DNA from: Opitutaceae bacterium | GTDB taxonomy: Bacteria; Verrucomicrobiota; Verrucomicrobiia; Opitutales; Opitutaceae | Assembly: GCA_024711005.1 (NCBI GenBank) | Contig: JANJTQ010000009.1 | Location: 1 to 64,000 of the forward strand | Direction: 5' to 3' | Length of the DNA: 64,000 nt | Shown here: in pieces, positions 53,881 to 62,176 of the stretch | Numbering within the stretch: position 1 is the stretch's first letter | Layout of the letters: each line of letters opens with the position of its first letter | Translations under genes and position numbers: made by a program | Notes under the pieces: model-generated | Databases searched by the model: none | The model's input: the letters and a program-made list of their open reading frames with translations, nothing else | Told to the model about the DNA's origin: nothing

Positions 53881-55002
53881 ATGACGATCCTGCCGCACCT
53901 CCATCGCCTCCGGTCTTGGTTCCTGTTGCGTCCCCGTTTCTGGGGGATCCTCCTGCTGGTCCTCCTCGCGGTGCGCATCGTCCTCCCCCTTGGGATCCGC
54001 GACGCCATCAATGACCGCCTCGCCAAGGTCGAAGGTTATTCCGGCGAAGTCAAAGATGTGGACCTCCAACTCTTCCGCGGCGCCTACCGTCTGAACGAGG
54101 TCTCGGTGCTGAAGCATGAGGACTCCGGCGACGAACCGTTCTTCTCCGCGGAAACGGTTCACTTTTCGATCGCCTGGGGCGAGCTGATGAAAGGCCGTCT
54201 CGTCAGCGATATTTTTCTCGTCGCACCGCGCATGCAGATCACCCGAACCGGCGCGCCCGTTGATCCGTCCGAAGAGGGCCGGCGCTGGCAGGATGTGATC
54301 GAGGATATCTTCCCGATCGAGATCACCCATCTGGAAGTCAGCCGGGGCGAGATTCGCTTCGTCGACCCGGCCGCCACGCCACGCGTCGACATCTCACTTC
54401 ACGATCTTCACGTGGCCGCGACCGGATTGCGCAACACATCTACTCCAGAGAGCGGCCCCTTCCCCGCCGTGCTCAACGCCCAAGGCAACACCATCGGCAA
54501 TGGCCGCCTCAATCTCTTTGGGCAGGGCGATCCGCTTGCCGACCAACCCCGATTCCAAATCAAGCTCGATTTGCAGGACGTGGATCTGACCGCGCTGAAC
54601 GCATTCCTTGAGGCCTACGCCAACGTCGATGTGTCGGCCGGTCGGTTTCAGGTTTACCTGGAGGTCAACGCGGCCGACGGACTCTTCGAGGGCTACGTAA
54701 AACCCTTCGCCGATCAGGTCGAGTTCAAGAACCTCTCCGACAAATCCAAGGGCCCGTTGAGTCGCATCTGGGAGAGCATCGTCAGCGGCGTCTCCTCCGT
54801 GCTGGAGAACGAAGATCGTGAGCAAGTGGCCACCCGCATCCCGTTCTCCGGAAAATTCGGCGATCCCAAGGTGGGCGTATGGGCCACCATCGTAAATCTC
54901 GTGGGTCATGGCTTCGGACGCGGCCTGCCCGAAGGCCTCGACGACGAACCCACGCCCACCCAAGAAACACCTCCGTCCACAAAAGACGCCGACACCAAAT
55001 AA
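53881..55002 (+). CDS. AsmA/DUF748-like envelope protein
   Basis: The 373-residue protein has one N-terminal membrane helix (about 19-38, RFWGILLLVLLAVRIVLPLG). An extended beta-rich periplasmic domain follows, typical of DUF748/AsmA-like proteins (INDRLAKVEGYSGEVKDVDL; EVSRGEIRFVDPAATPRVDI). Such proteins are thought to carry or organise lipids between the membranes. ATG 53881 lies directly after the terminator of the preceding gene. The ORF-track start is inside that gene. The Thr/Pro-rich C-terminus looks disordered. Confidence 0.8.
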   Translation: MTILPHLHRLRSWFLLRPRFWGILLLVLLAVRIVLPLGIRDAINDRLAKVEGYSGEVKDVDLQLFRGAYRLNEVSVLKHEDSGDEPFFSAETVHFSIAWGELMKGRLVSDIFLVAPRMQITRTGAPVDPSEEGRRWQDVIEDIFPIEITHLEVSRGEIRFVDPAATPRVDISLHDLHVAATGLRNTSTPESGPFPAVLNAQGNTIGNGRLNLFGQGDPLADQPRFQIKLDLQDVDLTALNAFLEAYANVDVSAGRFQVYLEVNAADGLFEGYVKPFADQVEFKNLSDKSKGPLSRIWESIVSGVSSVLENEDREQVATRIPFSGKFGDPKVGVWATIVNLVGHGFGRGLPEGLDDEPTPTQETPPSTKDADTK

Positions 55003-55249
55003 TCCCCAGTGCGGGGGCCACGGACTAGGATTAACCGGGGGCTGCTTGCCGTCACGATGGTTGCAAAATGACCACGGCCCAAGACGGCTTCGTGCAATTT
55101 GAAGGTTCGCCCGGCCCCCGACCGAAGTCCTAAGCGGCTTCCTGCCCGTCGCTTGAGGAACGATGAAATAATGGCATACCGCCTGCGATGAAAGACGGCG
55201 CAACGAGGCGATGCACGCCTCGGCACGTCATCATCAAACCACCCTTACC

Positions 55250-55417
55250 ATGCTACGTTACACCATCATATTTTTGGTCGTCGCCTTGATTGCCGCCGCC
55301 CTCGGCTTCGGCGGCATCTCGGGTATCGCCGCCTCCATCGCAAAGGTCCTGTTCATCATCTTTCTGGTGCTGTTCATCATCTCGCTTTTCATGGGCCGAC
55401 GCGGACCATCGGTTTGA
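55250..55417 (+). CDS. DUF1328 (YtjA-like) small membrane protein
   Basis: The 55-residue protein has two membrane helices and the family pattern [20 protein letters not shown], then [20 protein letters not shown] and FMGRR. Homologues are small, widespread and induced under envelope or general stress in several bacteria. Function is unknown. ATG 55250 gives the standard length. Confidence 0.9.
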   Translation: MLRYTIIFLVVALIAAALGFGGISGIAASIAKVLFIIFLVLFIISLFMGRRGPSV

Positions 55418-55548
55418 CCGCCCTCATCACGCAATGCCGCTCGACCTTGGATCGCCTCGGGCGGCATCCGAAAATCCCCTTAGATGCGATACAGGTGCAA
55501 CCCGATGCCGGGACACTCACTGAAACGATAAGGTAATCGGACGATTCC

Positions 55549-55938
55549 ATGAAAAAAACCGCCACTGAACCCGCCACTTACGCCACGCAAGAAAGCATCT
55601 CCCAACGTGCTCGCGAACTCTGGGAGCGCTATGGTCGCCCGGAGGGGCGCGACAACGAAATCTGGCTTGAAGCCGAGCGCCAACTCTTGGGCGTCGACGC
55701 ACAAGTCGAAGGCGAAGCCAACGCCTCCGTGTCGGCCCAACAGCTCGACGAGTCCACCAGCTATGACAAACCTCGCACCCGCGCCGGGGAATCGTCGTCT
55801 GTCCGCAAACCCGCCGCTTCCTCCAAAGCCGCGTCGTCCACGAAATCTTCGCCTCCCAAATCGTCGGCCAAGAGTTCTCCGGCTCTTAAAACCGCCGCTT
55901 CCGACAAGCCGGCTCTGCCCTCCCGCTCCAAGCGTTAG
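55549..55938 (+). CDS. DUF2934 domain protein with a disordered basic tail
   Basis: Residues 15-50 carry the DUF2934 motif (ISQRARELWERYGRPEGRDN; EIWLEAERQLL). The rest of the 129 residues is a Ser/Ala/Lys/Pro-rich tail ending in SRSKR that looks disordered and could bind nucleic acid. The function of the family is unknown. No membrane segment is present. Confidence 0.82.
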   Translation: MKKTATEPATYATQESISQRARELWERYGRPEGRDNEIWLEAERQLLGVDAQVEGEANASVSAQQLDESTSYDKPRTRAGESSSVRKPAASSKAASSTKSSPPKSSAKSSPALKTAASDKPALPSRSKR

Positions 55939-55962
55939 GAATGCCTTCGAGATAACACATCC

Positions 55963-56033
55963 GGACTCTGTTCTCCGAGGTGGACTCTGTTCTCCGAGGT
56001 AGGCGGCCTGCTTGCAGGCGCGGTTCGGAGTCC
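55963..56033. repeat. 19-bp direct repeat followed by REP-like palindrome
   Basis: GGACTCTGTTCTCCGAGGT occurs twice without a gap (55963 and 55982). It is followed by GCCTGC-TT-GCAGGC (56006-56019) enclosed by GGACTC...GAGTCC. The palindrome has the same stem-TT-stem design as the REP arms at 50026. Confidence 0.75.
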
Positions 56034-56136
56034 CCACACGCACAACGCAGCCCACCAAGAAAATTTATTTTGAAGACACCCCACGCGAAACGGCGCGACT
56101 TCGAGTCGAGGCCGGATTCCTTCGTCTTCTCGCAGG

Positions 56137-56184
56137 CCCCTCGCCGTCGTCACCCCTGCGACGGGCGAGGGGTTTTGTTTTTTT
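56137..56184 (+). terminator. Strong intrinsic terminator or attenuator just before the DUF4142 start
   Basis: CCCCTCGCC pairs with GGCGAGGGG, and GTCG/CGAC extends the stem past a one-base bulge. A tail TTTTGTTTTTTTC follows. The tail ends nine bases before the ATG at 56193, so the structure would lie across the ribosome binding region. Confidence 0.8.
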
Positions 56185-56192
56185 CAGGCGTC

Positions 56193-56789
56193 ATGAAAAT
56201 CCGCGTCTTCATCCTCCCTCTTTTTTTCTTCGCCTGGGCCGCTCCCCTCGGATTCGCCCAATTGGTCGCGCCGGTGCTTCCCGACAAGCCCGCCCTGTTT
56301 CCATCCGACCCGCCCGTCAACGAAAGTTCTTCCGTCAATCGGCGCGACCGACACTTCGTCATCAACACGCTCAAGATTTATCACAATGAAACCGTGATCG
56401 CCCGTCTCGTGGCCGAACGCGCGATCACCCGTGAGGTCGGTGCACTCGCACGGCAGCTGGCCGCGGACCTCGACGCGGCCACCGGCGAGTTGCGCGCCCT
56501 CGCCAGGGATAAGCACATCATCCTGCCCGAACCGCGCAGCAAAGCCGGCGATCTGAAGAAATGGAATGAAAAGGACCCCAAAACGATCGACGCCGACTAT
56601 ATCGATCGAGTGAAGAAGGTCCTCGATGACCTCGCCAATCGCTACGAAAAGGCCGCTAAAACATCGCGTGATCCGTCGATCGTCGCTTTCGCCGAAAAAC
56701 TCCTGCCGGCCGTGCGCGAACAGCGGCAACGTGCCGATCGAACCAGCCCATCCCCGGCCCCGGAGCCCGCCGCCAAGACGAACCAGTAA
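56193..56789 (+). CDS. DUF4142-like periplasmic protein (second copy)
   Basis: The 198-residue protein has a signal peptide (ILPLFFFAWAAPLGFAQ). It has a helical ferritin-like domain similar to the protein at 37985: FVINTLKIYHNETVIARLVA, EVGALARQLAADLDAATGEL and DADYIDRVKKVLDDLANRYE. The C-terminus is Pro-rich. ATG 56193 has only AGG upstream. It sits directly behind a strong terminator-like hairpin, which suggests controlled readthrough or a promoter within the hairpin region. Confidence 0.75.
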   Translation: MKIRVFILPLFFFAWAAPLGFAQLVAPVLPDKPALFPSDPPVNESSSVNRRDRHFVINTLKIYHNETVIARLVAERAITREVGALARQLAADLDAATGELRALARDKHIILPEPRSKAGDLKKWNEKDPKTIDADYIDRVKKVLDDLANRYEKAAKTSRDPSIVAFAEKLLPAVREQRQRADRTSPSPAPEPAAKTNQ

Positions 56790-56864
56790 TCGTCTCGACA
56801 GGTTGTCCCCGGCCCATCGAATCGAAGCGCCCGCCGTCGTGATCCGATGCGCCGGATGATCAGA

Positions 56865-58307
56865 TCAAATCGCCTGCGGCAACGACAGGGATTCCGCCGG
56901 TCCGGGCAGACGTTTCCGTTTCCGATAAAGCGTGGCTTGGTTGATGCCAAGGACGTGGGCGGCATAGCCGAGTGTCTGCGTGCGAGCCACCACTTCGCGG
57001 ATGTGCGCCTCCTCCAATTCCGCCAGACTGATGAGATCCCCGACCTGCGGGATACCGGCCGGCAGGGTCGCATTGAATGGCGGAAAATCATCCGCATCGA
57101 TATTCTCGCGGTCGGAAAGAATCGCCGCGCGCTCCACCACATTTCGCAGTTCGCGCAGATTACCCGGCCAGGAATGCGCCAGCAGCGCCTGACGCGCCGC
57201 CGGAGTGAAGGAGCGATTCCCGCGCAGATCCGCATCGCGCGTGACGTCGCGCAGAAACTCCTCGGCAAACGGCAGAATATCCTCGGGGCGGCGTCGCAAC
57301 GGAGGCATGTCGAGCGTGATGACATTGAGCCGATAAAACAGATCTTCGCGAAAACGACCGGCCTTCACCTCTTGGTGAAGATCGCGATTGGTCGCGGCCA
57401 GCACGCGAATGTTGGCATGACGGGTCTTCGTGTCGCCCACGCGCTCATACTGGCGGTCCTGCAAGAGGCGAAGAAGCTTCGGTTGAATCTCCAAAGGCAG
57501 TTCCCCGATCTCGTCGAGAAACAGCGTTCCCCCCTCCGCGGCGGCAACTTTTCCGAACGTGTCGTTCACCGCGCCGGTGAACGAGCCACGCACATGGCCG
57601 AACAACTCGCTCTCCAGCAACTGGGCCTGAAGACAAGGACAGTTCACGGTCACGAACGGCATGCGTTTGCGCAGGCTGCGGTCGTGGATTCCGCAGGCGA
57701 GCGCGGTTTTCCCGGTGCCATTTTCGCCAAGGATGAGAATATTGGCCGAGGTCGGCGCCACCCGCAGCGCCACCTGAAGAACCTGACGCATGCGCTGGCT
57801 TTGCGAACCGAAGGCGACGGTCGCCCCTCCTCTCTTCACATCCCCGGACGAGCCGTTCGGCGAAGGCGTTTTTTCCTCCGGCTGCGGAGGCAGGGGCACG
57901 CGGGCGCAGGTCTTCAACAAGGCTTTCAACTCATGCGTCGAAAACGGTTTCGTGATGCAATGATTGACTCCCTGCTGCCGGGCGGTGCGCGCAGTGAGTT
58001 CATCCGACACGGTGGCAACGATGGGAATCTCCGGATCGATCTGCCGGAGACGTCGCAGCAACAGTTGTCCGGAAGCGGCCTTCATCTCCCAATCAAGGAG
58101 CGCCACGCCGAATCCCGCGGTGGACGGCAAGGCATCCAGCGCCGCCAATGAGCCGGTGCACGTGACCGCGTCGTTCTCCCCCACGAGTCCGAAGGCGAGA
58201 AGGCGGCGGCTGCGCGCCTCGTCGCCAATCATCAAGAGCGTCAACGCGCCTCGTTCCGATCCTCCGGATTCCGCCTCGGGGACAAGTATTTTTTGCACGG
58301 ATTTCAT
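56865..58307 (-). CDS. Sigma-54-dependent response regulator
   Basis: The 480-residue NtrC-type activator has a receiver domain (about 20-135; Asp in [13 protein letters not shown], Lys in CITKPFS) and an AAA+ domain with Walker [12 protein letters not shown]. The sigma-54 contact loop reads GSFTGA (usual form GAFTGA), and Walker B is [15 protein letters not shown] Fis-type helix-turn-helix follows ([16 protein letters not shown]). ATG 58307 is chosen; ATG 58322 would add five residues. No adjacent kinase gene is seen. Confidence 0.92.
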   Translation of the reverse strand: MKSVQKILVPEAESGGSERGALTLLMIGDEARSRRLLAFGLVGENDAVTCTGSLAALDALPSTAGFGVALLDWEMKAASGQLLLRRLRQIDPEIPIVATVSDELTARTARQQGVNHCITKPFSTHELKALLKTCARVPLPPQPEEKTPSPNGSSGDVKRGGATVAFGSQSQRMRQVLQVALRVAPTSANILILGENGTGKTALACGIHDRSLRKRMPFVTVNCPCLQAQLLESELFGHVRGSFTGAVNDTFGKVAAAEGGTLFLDEIGELPLEIQPKLLRLLQDRQYERVGDTKTRHANIRVLAATNRDLHQEVKAGRFREDLFYRLNVITLDMPPLRRRPEDILPFAEEFLRDVTRDADLRGNRSFTPAARQALLAHSWPGNLRELRNVVERAAILSDRENIDADDFPPFNATLPAGIPQVGDLISLAELEEAHIREVVARTQTLGYAAHVLGINQATLYRKRKRLPGPAESLSLPQAI

Positions 58308-58480
58308 GGTTGCGGCGTGCATTTTAAACGAATGCGGGAATGCACAGAATCCGGCTGACTTCGTTCCACATAGGGGCGAATCCACCCCCGCAGCCATGGG
58401 GGATTCCCCGCCCCGAATGAATGAAGGCCCGAAGCCGCAATTCCTTAGGCAACGATCCGGCCGGGGACAAGAGCAGGCTC

Positions 58481-59176
58481 TCAATCGGCCGCGTCCGCCT
58501 GGGCTCGCAAAGCCGCCATGCGCTTGTGCCGCCTTCGCAGCCACCACAGGACGCCGGCAAAGATCGCGAGTTTGGTACCGTAAAAAATGCCCAAAAAAAC
58601 CAGCCCGCGATGAGACGGCGCGCCGCCAAAATCTCCTAGGAACAACGCGACATAGGAGCGCAACACATGGATGGGAAGCGCCACCGCGAAATAGACGCGC
58701 AAGGGAATGCCCGACAGCGCCAGGACGTAGTTGCGGATAAAATAAGGAATCGCCGGAGCCAGCATCACCATCAGCGCCACGGCGAAGTTTTCGCCAGGCG
58801 GCACCTCGGGTACATGGTGACGGCGACGCTCAACGGCTCGAACGATGGGCTTCCGCAGAAAACTGCGGGCGATCCAATGCGTGCCGAGCAAGTGAAGCGC
58901 CGTGATGCCGCTGACCACACCCAGCCCGAACACCGGGCCGAACCGCGCCCCAACCAGGAGATAGACCATGCTGATGGGAAAGCCCGCCAGCGGCAAAAAC
59001 GTCGTAAGCGCAAGGAGTGCGCCGGTGTTGAGCCGGTTCAGCGCGCGAGGAATCGCCCTCCAGTCAAAATCCGCCGCCACCAGCCACAGAATCACCACAC
59101 CGACGGCAAAGGCGGCAAGACCGCCGATCAGCCACCGACGTTTCGCCGAATGAGATCGAAATGCGCGCATGATCAT
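58481..59176 (-). CDS. TVP38/DedA-family (SNARE-associated) membrane protein
   Basis: The 231-residue protein has about six hydrophobic segments and the TVP38/TMEM64 motif region (FPISMVYLLVGARFGPVFGL; LMVMLAPAIPYFIRNYVLAL). Family members act as lipid scramblases or flippases, or support membrane integrity. The start ATG 59176 places the first helix about 18 residues in. ATG 59170 is equally possible. It is upstream of the sigma-54 activator on the same strand, 173 bases away. Confidence 0.8.
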   Translation of the reverse strand: MIMRAFRSHSAKRRWLIGGLAAFAVGVVILWLVAADFDWRAIPRALNRLNTGALLALTTFLPLAGFPISMVYLLVGARFGPVFGLGVVSGITALHLLGTHWIARSFLRKPIVRAVERRRHHVPEVPPGENFAVALMVMLAPAIPYFIRNYVLALSGIPLRVYFAVALPIHVLRSYVALFLGDFGGAPSHRGLVFLGIFYGTKLAIFAGVLWWLRRRHKRMAALRAQADAAD

Positions 59177-59350
59177 CACGGTGCCATGGACAAAAAATGC
59201 GTGGCTCCACCGTGAAATGACCCGGCAAAAATCCTTTGGTAACGCTCGGACCGGCACAGGGAACCGTCCGTGTCACCCTCGGTCAAGGACCGGGTTTACC
59301 CCTGACTTGGCGCGTTTTCGCACGCCCTTTTCGCATCGTCGACCGCCCTC

Positions 59351-60697
59351 ATGTTTCGCCTGCCCCACCTATTGAAACGGCTTCGCTTCAAACGACACCG
59401 TCCGGTGTCGGCGAAGGACTCGAAACCATCCGTTCGTCGGGTGTGGCTGCTGTCGACGCTGGCGGTAATCTTAATCCTGGGGATCTTTTTCTGGTTCACG
59501 TCGGCTCGCCTGGTGACGGAGCGCGTCGAGATCACCATGCCGGTCGGCGATCCCGCGTTTGCCGAGTCGTTGGGATCCCTGCTCAGTGCGGATTTTTCCA
59601 AAGGAAACCGGGTGGAACTGCTGGTGAACGGGAATGAGTTTTTTCCGGCCATGTTGAAGGCCATCCGCGAGGCGAACCGAACCATCACCCTCGAAACCTA
59701 CATCTGGTCTTCGGGAAAAATCAGCGACCAGTTTATCGAAGCGCTGTCCGAACGGGCCCGCGCCGGAGTCGCCGTCCTCGTTCTGGCCGACGGCGTCGGC
59801 GTTAAAAAACTCACCCGCGAAGACCGGCAGCGTCTGCTCGACGCCGGCGTCGAACTGCTCATTTACGGCCGCGAGCATTGGTACGAAATCAAACCCAATA
59901 TTAATCATCGGACCCACCGGAAACTCATGGTGACCGACGGGCGCGTCGGTTTCACCGGCGGCATGTGCATCGATGACCGCTGGGATGGCGACGCGCAGTC
60001 CACCGAGGTCTGGAGAGAGACGCAGGTGCGCGTCGAAGGCCCGGTGGTCCGACAAATGCAGGCCGTCTTTGCGACCAACTGGATTCAGACCACCTCGCAA
60101 CTTTTGTTCGGTCCCGATTATTTCCCGACCGGTGGCGGCGGACTCGGCGGAGCCTTGGTTCATTGCTACAAAAGCGGTCCGAACGAAGCGCCCGAAAACG
60201 CGCGCATCTCGTATTTGGCCGCCATCGCGGCCGCCCGGGAATCCATCCGGATCGCCAATGCCTACTTCGTGCCGGACGACCTGATGGTGGAAATGCTCGT
60301 CGATGCCCGGCACCGCGGCGTGCACGTGCAAATCATCGTGCCGGCCATCAACGATTCTCGCTTCGGCCGCGCCGCATCCCGCTCCCGTTGGGGAAAGCTG
60401 CTGGCCGCCGGCGTTGAGTTTCACGTCTACCAACGAGCCATGTTTCACTCGAAAATGATGATGATCGACGATCTCTTCACCACGATCGGCTCAACCAATT
60501 TCGACAATCGATCCTTCGGGATCAATGACGAGGTCAACATCAACATCCTCGATGCCGGACTGGCCCGCCGCAGCCGGGAGATTTTCGAGAAAGACCTGAC
60601 GCACTCGCGGGCCGTCACCCAAGCCGAATTTGAAGGCCGGCCGCTCCACATCAAACTCTCCGACTGGTTCTGCGGACTTTTCCGGTCGCAGTTGTAA
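59351..60697 (+). CDS. Phospholipase D/cardiolipin synthase family protein
   Basis: The 448-residue membrane-anchored protein has one N-terminal helix (about 31-53) and two HKD motifs, HRKLMVTDG near residue 194 and HSKMMMIDD near residue 366. These are the catalytic sites of PLD enzymes. Domain order and length match bacterial cardiolipin synthases, which join two phosphatidylglycerols. Conserved LETYIWSSGKISDQFIEAL and GSTNFDNRSFGINDEVNI also fit. With the divergent TVP38 gene it suggests membrane-lipid upkeep. Confidence 0.92.
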   Translation: MFRLPHLLKRLRFKRHRPVSAKDSKPSVRRVWLLSTLAVILILGIFFWFTSARLVTERVEITMPVGDPAFAESLGSLLSADFSKGNRVELLVNGNEFFPAMLKAIREANRTITLETYIWSSGKISDQFIEALSERARAGVAVLVLADGVGVKKLTREDRQRLLDAGVELLIYGREHWYEIKPNINHRTHRKLMVTDGRVGFTGGMCIDDRWDGDAQSTEVWRETQVRVEGPVVRQMQAVFATNWIQTTSQLLFGPDYFPTGGGGLGGALVHCYKSGPNEAPENARISYLAAIAAARESIRIANAYFVPDDLMVEMLVDARHRGVHVQIIVPAINDSRFGRAASRSRWGKLLAAGVEFHVYQRAMFHSKMMMIDDLFTTIGSTNFDNRSFGINDEVNINILDAGLARRSREIFEKDLTHSRAVTQAEFEGRPLHIKLSDWFCGLFRSQL

Positions 60698-60781
60698 CGG
60701 GATCGCCGCCGAAAACTTCGGCCGAGGAAGGAACCGGGCGGTAAATTGGGCCACCCTTGCCTTTATCCACCCCTCCCTCCG

Positions 60782-60985
60782 ATGAACAAAGCCCTCTCCA
60801 TCGCCATCCTCGTCGTCGGCGTGATTCTGCTTATCTACGGCATCAACGCCGGTGACTCCGTCGCGTCGAACGTTAAAGAAAGCGTCACCGGTACGCCCAC
60901 CGACAAGACAATGTGGCTCATCGTCGGCGGTGTTGTCGCGATGGTCGTCGGAGGTTTTGGTCTGTTGCGCGGCGGCAAGTCCTGA
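60782..60985 (+). CDS. DUF3185 small membrane protein
   Basis: The 67-residue protein has two membrane helices around a short polar loop: LSIAILVVGVILLIYGINAG, then the loop with SVTGTPTDKTMW, and LIVGGVVAMVVGGFGLL. This is the DUF3185 pattern. Function is unknown. ATG 60782 fits the family length; the ORF-track start adds 12 residues. Confidence 0.85.
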   Translation: MNKALSIAILVVGVILLIYGINAGDSVASNVKESVTGTPTDKTMWLIVGGVVAMVVGGFGLLRGGKS

Positions 60986-61342
60986 CCCGCGCACGCAGGC
61001 CCGCACCGAAGTTTTGTTGGATTCCATGGAGAAATCCCGTGGCAATAGGCCTCCGCCTAGGCCTGATGCTACTCATTGGATAATCCGTAAGTAACGCAGT
61101 ACTTTTGTCTTTCAGAAGAGCCATGGGGGATTCTCCGGTGCAAGTTACGGAGATTCTCCGAAATCTTATGGCAAAAGGGGAAATGCTTTTGCCCAAGGAG
61201 GGTGATCGGGGATTGAATCTAAGTTTCCGGTTCTGGTTCGCCCCCTCCTTCATTGGACAACCTCGCCCACATTTCTTTCACAGGCGTTGAGCAGACGCAG
61301 CGCACCTTGGTCGTTCCGAACTTTCGTTATCCGTCCGTGGCG
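60986..61342. other. Gene-free region with hairpins upstream of cheR
   Basis: No gene is supported. Visible structures are GGCAAAAG-GGGAAATG-CTTTTGCC (61170-61193), a repeated GATTCTCCG (near 61129 and 61152) and the AGGCCT-containing palindromic stretch near 61046. If the cheR start is TTG 61253 the region shortens by 90 bases. Confidence 0.5.
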
Positions 61343-62167
61343 ATGAAGCGCCTGCCTGGGACCGATGGCAGCGCCGGAAAAATCAGGCCCGAGGCGGTGG
61401 AGCCGATGGAACCGCTGATGGAGTGGATGCTGGGGCGGGCCGGCTTGCAACCCGCCGCCTACCGAACGTCGGCGATACAGCGCAGGGTTCCCGCCTGTCT
61501 GCGTCAGTTGCGAGTGTCCTCGGTGCATTCGGCCCGGAAACTACTGGAAAGGAAGCCTGAGTTGCTGCCCCATGTCTTGAACACGGTGTTGGTGGGGGTC
61601 AGCGAGTTTTTCCGCGACCGGCCTGTCTTCGATTACCTGGCCGAAACCGTGCTGCCGGAACTGCTGAAAACACGCGCGGAGCTGAAAGTCTGCGGCGCAG
61701 GAGTGTCGGGAGGCCAGGAGATGTACTCAATCGCAATCCTGCTCGCCGAGGCCGGCGTGCTGGATCAATCCACGCTGCTCGGGGTCGACTGCCGGGTCGA
61801 TGCGATCAGAAGCGCCCGCAAAGGCCATTTCAAGTCGGACGACCTGACCGGCGTGTCCCCGGAGCGACGCGAACGCTTCTTCCGGCGGACGGAGGGCAAA
61901 TGGGAGGCGGTTCCCGCATTGAAAAAACGGATACAATGGCAAATGCAAGATCTGCTCGGCCTGGACGCCGGAGGCGTCTGCGACCTGATCTTGTTTCGCA
62001 ATGTGGCCATTTATCTCAACGACGGACATGGCGCCGGCGCATGGGCCCGCATCTGCGATCAACTCGCGCCCGGGGGATATCTGGTCACCGGCAAAGCCGA
62101 AAAGCCGCCCGCCTCGTTGCCGCTCACCCGCGTGGTCCCCTCCATTTACCGCAAGCATCAATCCTAG
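61343..62167 (+). CDS. CheR-type protein-glutamate methyltransferase-like protein
   Basis: The 274-residue protein has a CheR N-terminal helical domain (GLQPAAYRTSAIQRRVPACL) and an SAM-dependent domain. SEFFRDRPVFDYL and LKVCGAGVSGGQEMYSIAIL match the CheR signatures, and the latter replaces the usual WSAGCSTGEEPYS with a looser form. FRNVAIYLND is near the end. The altered SAM loop could weaken catalysis. No methyl-accepting receptor is in the window. It is followed after nine bases by a kinase. TTG 61253 is an alternative start. Confidence 0.82.
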   Translation: MKRLPGTDGSAGKIRPEAVEPMEPLMEWMLGRAGLQPAAYRTSAIQRRVPACLRQLRVSSVHSARKLLERKPELLPHVLNTVLVGVSEFFRDRPVFDYLAETVLPELLKTRAELKVCGAGVSGGQEMYSIAILLAEAGVLDQSTLLGVDCRVDAIRSARKGHFKSDDLTGVSPERRERFFRRTEGKWEAVPALKKRIQWQMQDLLGLDAGGVCDLILFRNVAIYLNDGHGAGAWARICDQLAPGGYLVTGKAEKPPASLPLTRVVPSIYRKHQS

Positions 62168-62176
62168 CGTAAAAGA

